A stretch of DNA of 10,741 nucleotides, taken from assembly GCA_041747855.1 (NCBI GenBank), contig JBGTEJ010000076.1, positions 1-10,741 on the forward strand, read 5' to 3'. Of the stretch, positions 7,243 to 10,741 are shown in pieces (within the stretch, counting starts at the first letter, position 1; every line of letters starts with the position of its first letter). Under the pieces are notes generated by a model, which worked only from the letters and a program-made list of their open reading frames with translations, was not told the origin of the DNA and did no database searches. Position numbers and translations under genes: made by a program. This DNA is from ZC4RG35 sp041747855 (lineage in GTDB: Bacteria; Actinomycetota; Acidimicrobiia; Spongiisociales; ZC4RG35).

Positions 7243-7404
7243 TAAACCGTCCAGCACCCCCGACCCTGAGGCGGCACCATCGACAGTGACCGCAAATCTG
7301 CGACCAGGGGTCAGCGAGACTTCGATCGCCGGACCTGATCAGCACGACAGATTGTTCTGGAACTAACCGAAGAGAGAAGCGCCTCAGGCTCCTCCCCTGC
7401 TGAA

Positions 7405-8208
7405 ATGGGCTCGATGGGGCCACTGATATCGGCTGAGGAACTCTCAACACAGCTAGAGAGGGTGCGAGTCTACGACCTGCGTTGGTCGCTGACCGACCCC
7501 GCCCATGGCAAAGCCACCTACCTTGCCGGGCACCTACCGGGGGCCGTCTTCGTCGATCTCGACCATGACCTTTCCGGGCCACCCGGACTCGACGGACGTC
7601 ATCCTCTGCCCGATGTGGGGACCTTTGCCCGGACTCTGGGACGCCTCGGAATCGATCCGGCCAGTGATGTGGTGGTGTACGACGACATGGCCGGAGTCGT
7701 GGCAGCACGGATGTGGTGGATGCTCCAAGCGATAGGTCATCGATGTGTCCGACTGCTGGATGGGGGTTACCAACATTGGGTATCGCTCGGGCTGCCCGTC
7801 GCAACGGAGAATGTGGATCCCCAGCCTTCCGACTATCCGGTCCCCGCTCGATTCTCCGGTGTGGTGACCCGTCACGACCTCGAGGGCCGCACGTTGATCG
7901 ACGCCAGGGCACCCGAGAGATATGCCGGGTTGGTCGAGCCGGTCGACCCCAAGGCCGGCCACATACCGGGTGCGTTGAACCGCCCTACGGGCCAGAACCT
8001 GGGTCCGGACGGCCGATTTCTCGCCGCCGATACCCTCCGCGGCATCTACGCCAAGCTGGAGAACCCGGTCGTCTCTTGTGGTAGCGGGGTCAACGCTTGC
8101 CATGATGCGGTCGCAATGCTCATCGCCGGATATGACCTACCCGATCTCTACCCCGGATCGTTCTCCGAGTGGGCCCGACGAGGGCTGCCGGTGGAGACAG
8201 GTCCATGA
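7405..8208 (+). CDS. sseA: Tandem-rhodanese sulfurtransferase, 3-mercaptopyruvate type
   Basis: Transfers sulfane sulfur from a thiol donor to an acceptor such as thioredoxin or cyanide via a cysteine persulfide, in the cytoplasm. The 267 residues are typical of two-domain enzymes. The N-terminal rhodanese domain (about 7-128) has YDLRW, AGHLPGAVFVD, VVVYDD and LLDGGYQHW; it lacks the active Cys, as is normal. The C-terminal domain (about 147-264) has LIDARAPERYAG, GHIPGALNRP and the active loop CGSGVNAC with Cys225. That CGSG loop resembles mercaptopyruvate sulfurtransferases rather than thiosulfate sulfurtransferases (CRKG). The start is uncertain between ATG 7405 and ATG 7414; neither has a Shine-Dalgarno sequence, and the nearest -10-like hexamer is CAGGCT at 7385-7390. 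Its stop overlaps the next start as ATGA. Confidence 0.9.
   Translation: MGSMGPLISAEELSTQLERVRVYDLRWSLTDPAHGKATYLAGHLPGAVFVDLDHDLSGPPGLDGRHPLPDVGTFARTLGRLGIDPASDVVVYDDMAGVVAARMWWMLQAIGHRCVRLLDGGYQHWVSLGLPVATENVDPQPSDYPVPARFSGVVTRHDLEGRTLIDARAPERYAGLVEPVDPKAGHIPGALNRPTGQNLGPDGRFLAADTLRGIYAKLENPVVSCGSGVNACHDAVAMLIAGYDLPDLYPGSFSEWARRGLPVETGP
8193..8196 (+). promoter_or_regulatory. Ribosome binding site for the 320-aa gene
   Basis: GGAG lies 8 nt before ATG 8205 inside the end of the sulfurtransferase gene. Together with the ATGA overlap it fixes the start at 8205 rather than the in-frame ATG at 8169. Confidence 0.55.
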
Positions 8209-9167
8209 TCGACGACCGAATCGTCGAAGCGATCGAATTTCAGGACACCGACCTGCTCCTAGGGGCCGTCAACCGCTTCTGTACTGCCGGAGACTGGAAG
8301 ACCCTCGTCGAACTCCGGGCACGTTGCCAGGAGGCCCTGACCAGGGGGCGTCAGCTCTGGGGTGTCGATGAGCACATCCGCTATCGACTGGCCCTGGAGG
8401 CCCCCGGAAGCTGGGCCGGGCCAGCGGTGGCCGAAGGGCCTGCCCGGTTCACCCTCGGTCCGTTGGCCGAGGTCGCGGCCAGCACCAAGACCTGGGCAGA
8501 GCTGAGTCCCCATCTGGAGCTTGGGCCAATCCGGATGACTGTCGCGGCGGAAAGGAGCGTGCGTGGCGACGGCGGAAGCGGGGAGGTCCCGGATCTACCG
8601 GATCGACTCCAGTCCTGGGAACCGACCTACTCGCTGGCGACCTACCACGCTGACAAAGTGGAGACACCCGCTCCGCCACTCCCAACCCTCACAGAAACAG
8701 ACCTGCCCCGATCCTCGACACAGATAGACGACTTCGACTCCGAAGCCGCCCTTGCTGACTTGGTCAACTCCTGGACCACCGAATCGAACGGGAGATGTGA
8801 CGTGTCCGCGGTCGAGGGTGATGCACGGTCGGCCATCCATTCCCTCGGGCTGAGAAGGGCCAGGATCGGTCGTTTGAATCCGGATCAGGCGATAGCGTGG
8901 ATGGCCTGGGTGGGAGCTTCAGGCGGAGCCCACGGCCGCCGCCGGGGTGCGGCAGCCGGGCGATACGCAGCATGGTGGGTAGTGGCCACCCTGGCCGACC
9001 TCTCCTGGCCTCCCGACCCCGACGAGGTGGGAAACGCCGCGGCGAGTATGAAATGGCAATGGTTCGACGACGGGGCCCCACCTACGGGATGGTCGTTTCG
9101 TCTCGCAGTGGAGGATCTGGACTCCGGTCTTGCCTGGGCAATCGCCGCCCTCGATTCGGCCGATTGA
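8205..9167 (+). CDS. Uncharacterised 320-aa protein coupled to the sulfurtransferase
   Basis: I cannot assign a family. Residues 1-120 look like a compact helical domain (MIDDRIVEAIEFQDTD, then WKTLVELRARCQEAL, then RLALEAPGSWAG and FTLGPLAEVAASTKTWAEL). A proline/threonine-rich, probably flexible linker lies at about 150-175 (TPAPPLPTLTETDLP). A second helical domain at 178-320 contains AWMAWVGASGGAHGRRRGAA, then AAWWVVATLADLSWPPDPDE and a tryptophan-rich stretch near 284-297. There is no signal peptide or clear membrane segment. Three cysteines (26, 41, 198) are unpaired by any recognisable motif. The ATGA overlap with the sulfurtransferase suggests co-translation, so a functional link to sulfur transfer is possible but only inferred. 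Confidence 0.8.
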   Translation: MIDDRIVEAIEFQDTDLLLGAVNRFCTAGDWKTLVELRARCQEALTRGRQLWGVDEHIRYRLALEAPGSWAGPAVAEGPARFTLGPLAEVAASTKTWAELSPHLELGPIRMTVAAERSVRGDGGSGEVPDLPDRLQSWEPTYSLATYHADKVETPAPPLPTLTETDLPRSSTQIDDFDSEAALADLVNSWTTESNGRCDVSAVEGDARSAIHSLGLRRARIGRLNPDQAIAWMAWVGASGGAHGRRRGAAAGRYAAWWVVATLADLSWPPDPDEVGNAAASMKWQWFDDGAPPTGWSFRLAVEDLDSGLAWAIAALDSAD

Positions 9168-9208
9168 CCTCCTTGGCTACCGAGGACCCGCCCGCTTCGT
9201 CTCAGATT

Positions 9209-9214
9209 TAGGAT
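9209..9214 (+). promoter_or_regulatory. Putative -10 box for the PPOX-fold gene
   Basis: TAGGAT stands 7 nt before ATG 9222 in the 54-nt gap after the 320-aa gene, identical in hexamer and spacing to the exonuclease promoter at 6909-6914. No -35 element is visible. Confidence 0.55.
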
Positions 9215-9221
9215 CCTGGGC

Positions 9222-9713
9222 ATGGCTACCTGGGCGCAGTTCACGAAGGAGGCACCGTACGTGTCCGAGGTGTTCTCCCGACGCCATGCCGCCACCGGAA
9301 AGCTCTGCATGCTAGGCACCATCAAGGCCGACGGTTCCCCACGCGTAAGTCCTATGGAGCCCAATATCTTCGAGGGTCAACTGGTACTAGTGGGCATGCC
9401 CGGCACCACGAAGTTCAGGGACCTGACGAAGGATCCTCGATTCGAACTCCATACCGCCACCATCGATACCGGAGTGAGTGAGGGCGACGCCAAGGTTTCC
9501 GGAGTCGCCGAGAACTTCCCCGACGCAGAATTCCAAGGCCGATTTCTGGAGGATCTGTACGCCACAAGCGGTTTCGATCTCCGCGGCCAGTTGTTCGACC
9601 CATTCTTCGTCGCCAACATGACCGGGGGTTCCTGCATCGAACTCGACACCGACCGCTTGAAGATCACCATTTGGATACCGGGCGTGGGCGAGCGGATCGT
9701 CCACCGGACCTGA
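9222..9713 (+). CDS. Pyridoxamine 5'-phosphate oxidase-fold (FMN/F420-type) protein
   Basis: A split beta-barrel protein of the PPOX/FDOR superfamily, likely binding a flavin or the deazaflavin F420 as a dimer; substrate unknown. The 163 residues show the characteristic strands LCMLGTIKADGSPRVSPMEP (29-48), followed by GQLVLVGMPGTTKFRDLTKDPRFELHT, where the TTKFRDL segment corresponds to the cofactor-phosphate loop. The C-terminal half (about 105-163) has GRFLEDLYATSG and a final strand pair. It lacks the C-terminal substrate signature of true PdxH, so pyridoxal phosphate synthesis should not be assumed. The ATG is supported by TAGGAT 7 nt upstream. The gene is followed, 10 nt after its stop, by the DNA glycosylase gene, whose ribosome binding site overlaps this stop. 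Confidence 0.85.
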   Translation: MATWAQFTKEAPYVSEVFSRRHAATGKLCMLGTIKADGSPRVSPMEPNIFEGQLVLVGMPGTTKFRDLTKDPRFELHTATIDTGVSEGDAKVSGVAENFPDAEFQGRFLEDLYATSGFDLRGQLFDPFFVANMTGGSCIELDTDRLKITIWIPGVGERIVHRT

Positions 9714-9717
9714 GAGG
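9712..9717 (+). promoter_or_regulatory. Ribosome binding site for tag
   Basis: GAGAGG lies 6 nt before GTG 9724 and overlaps the stop codon of the PPOX-fold gene. It is the clearest Shine-Dalgarno sequence in the window and fixes the GTG start, pointing to co-transcription of the two genes. Confidence 0.7.
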
Positions 9718-9723
9718 CAACCC

Positions 9724-10326
9724 GTGAACCTGGTGGCTGGTCACGATGGCGTCACCCGCTGCTGGTGGGGTGCGGAGCCCGAGATCTATCGGATCTACCA
9801 CGACACTGAATGGGGTCGACCCACGACCGACGAAACTCGACTATTCGAGAAGATCTGCCTCGAGGGGTTTCAGGCCGGCTTGTCGTGGCTGACCATTCTC
9901 AACAAACGGGAGAACTTCAGGGATGCATTCGCCGAGTTCGATCTGATCAGAGTGGCCGGGTTCGGTGAAGCGGACGTCTCCAGACTCCTCACAGACTCCG
10001 GGATCGTCCGGCATGAAGGCAAGATCCGCTCCACTATCAACAACGCCCGCCGAGCATTGGAGTTGATCGACGAGCAGGGTTCGTTGGCCAACTACTTCTG
10101 GAGGTTGGCACCGCCGGAAGCGCAAACCCCTGGCGAGATCCCAGCCACCACCGCCGAGTCGACCGCCCTCTCGAAAGATCTGAAGCGCCGTGGATGGACC
10201 TTTGTCGGCCCCACCACCATCTACGCCTTCATGCAGGCGATGGGGTTGGTCAACGATCACGTCGACGGCTGCCATGTCCGGGTCGAGTGCGCCGAACTCA
10301 GACGCTTCGCTCTCCGGGACATCTAG
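9724..10326 (+). CDS. tag: DNA-3-methyladenine glycosylase I
   Basis: Base-excision repair enzyme that removes 3-methyladenine from alkylated DNA. The 200 residues contain the whole family signature: RCWWG (Cys13), YHDTEWG (His26), LFEKICLEGFQAGLSW (40-55, with Glu47 at the position of E. coli Tag Glu38), LNKRENFRDAF, the DSGIVRHEGKIRSTINNA helix-hairpin region, GWTFVGPTTIYAFMQAMGLVNDH and GCH. The zinc ligands Cys13, His26, His179 and Cys183 have the same pairwise spacing as E. coli Cys4, His17, His175 and Cys179, so the zinc snap is intact. It starts with GTG behind a good GAGAGG site and carries about nine residues before the family's usual start. It is probably in one unit with the PPOX-fold gene, and no Ada/SOS-type operator was seen. 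Confidence 0.96.
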   Translation: MNLVAGHDGVTRCWWGAEPEIYRIYHDTEWGRPTTDETRLFEKICLEGFQAGLSWLTILNKRENFRDAFAEFDLIRVAGFGEADVSRLLTDSGIVRHEGKIRSTINNARRALELIDEQGSLANYFWRLAPPEAQTPGEIPATTAESTALSKDLKRRGWTFVGPTTIYAFMQAMGLVNDHVDGCHVRVECAELRRFALRDI

Positions 10327-10329
10327 GGT
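10324..10329 (+). promoter_or_regulatory. Putative -10 box for the GCS2-family gene
   Basis: TAGGGT lies 10 nt before ATG 10340, and its first three bases are the stop codon of tag. The spacing is longer than in the other putative leaderless starts here, so the call is tentative. Confidence 0.3.
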
Positions 10330-10339
10330 TCTACCCCAC

Positions 10340-10741
10340 ATGGACCGTCCCTCCTTCACCATCGGGATCGAAGAGGAGTACATGGTTGTGGACCGCCAGA
10401 CCCGGGACCTGGTGCAGAGTCCTCCACCGGAGATGTGGGATGCACTCGGAGAGGTCCTGGGCCACCAGGTCACACAGGAGTTTCTCAAGGCCCAGATCGA
10501 GGTGGGGACCAAAGTCGCCTCCCGGATCTCCGACGCGAGGGCGGACCTGGCAAGACTCCGTCGGGACCTGTCCAACGTTGTAGGCGAGTATGGGGCAGCC
10601 ATCATCGCCTCCTCGACACACCCTTTCGCCAACTGGGCTCGACAGGAGACAACCGACCACCCGCGGTATGAGGCGTTGGCCACCGACCTGCAACAGGTGG
10701 CGCGACAACTCGTGATATGCGGCATGCACGTGCATGTCGGC
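10340..10741 (+). CDS. GCS2-family carboxylate-amine ligase (YbdK-like), 3'-truncated by window end
   Basis: Only the first 134 codons are in the window; the frame is open to the last base. The family ligates glutamate to an amine (glutamate-cysteine ligase type 2 or YbdK-like) using ATP. Seen: FTIGIEEEYMVVD (6-18, the family N-terminal strand with metal-binding glutamates), EFLKAQIEVGT (47-57, second conserved Glu), ASSTHPFANW (90-99), HPRYEAL (107-113) and ICGMHVHVG (126-134). Complete family members are about 370 residues, so roughly two thirds is missing. It follows tag by 13 nt. No Shine-Dalgarno sequence precedes the ATG. Whether it makes gamma-glutamylcysteine cannot be decided from this fragment; EgtA-like and YbdK-like enzymes share these motifs. 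Confidence 0.92.
   Translation, partial: MDRPSFTIGIEEEYMVVDRQTRDLVQSPPPEMWDALGEVLGHQVTQEFLKAQIEVGTKVASRISDARADLARLRRDLSNVVGEYGAAIIASSTHPFANWARQETTDHPRYEALATDLQQVARQLVICGMHVHVG

Noticed and set aside
7354..7363. GTTC-TG-GAAC dyad upstream of the sulfurtransferase as a possible LexA box
   Set aside because: Actinobacterial LexA boxes have GAAC-N4-GTTC; the arms here are reversed and the spacing is wrong. A 4-bp dyad is easily due to chance.
9841..10725. 294-codon minus-strand ORF opposite tag and the GCS2-family gene
   Set aside because: Both plus-strand genes have complete family motifs through this stretch, and the antisense frame crosses a gene boundary with no features of its own.

Overview
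The window is a gene-dense, high-GC bacterial chromosome segment, probably from an actinobacterium. The evidence is a NucS/EndoMS mismatch endonuclease, a stand-alone 5'-3' exonuclease of the mycobacterial kind, a class II aldolase, a GCS2-type carboxylate-amine ligase and many apparently leaderless starts (TANNNT 6-10 nt before the start codon). An uncultured Acidimicrobiia-like lineage is my guess; no rRNA or tRNA is present to place it. I see no phage, insertion sequence, CRISPR array, RNA gene of a known class or toxin-antitoxin pair.

Layout, left to right. (1) 27-2022, minus strand: a site-2-protease-like M50 membrane metalloprotease, then an acyl-CoA dehydrogenase whose probable -10 box contains the protease stop codon. 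(2) 2086-3435, plus strand: an M20 metallopeptidase, divergent from the protease and convergent with (3) 3447-4579, minus strand: nucS and a TrmL-like tRNA 2'-O-methyltransferase, overlapping by one base. (4) 4672-5864, plus strand: class II fructose-bisphosphate aldolase, with a 55-residue zinc-ribbon protein overlapping its stop by ATGA. (5) 5865-6028: a convergent intergenic gap holding a 118-nt dyad-rich element closed by a 9-bp inverted repeat; this is the most unusual non-coding signal here. (6) 6029-6901, minus strand: a 5'-3' exonuclease. (7) 6890-10741, plus strand: a 107-residue protein of unknown function whose GTG start overlaps the exonuclease GTG start head-to-head, a tandem-rhodanese sulfurtransferase coupled to an unassigned 320-residue protein, a PPOX-fold flavin/F420-type protein, 3-methyladenine DNA glycosylase I, and a GCS2-family ligase cut by the window end.

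The genes do not form one pathway. They are mostly housekeeping: three nucleic-acid maintenance enzymes (NucS, exonuclease, Tag), one tRNA modification enzyme, central carbon metabolism, lipid oxidation, two peptidases, and sulfur/thiol chemistry. What unites them is compact architecture: stop-start overlaps within transcription units and -10 boxes placed inside or against neighbouring genes. No previously undescribed multi-gene system is demonstrable. The best candidates for something new are the 5883-6000 element, the overlapping divergent start pair at 6890-6901, and three conserved-looking proteins without a recognised function (55, 107 and 320 residues).
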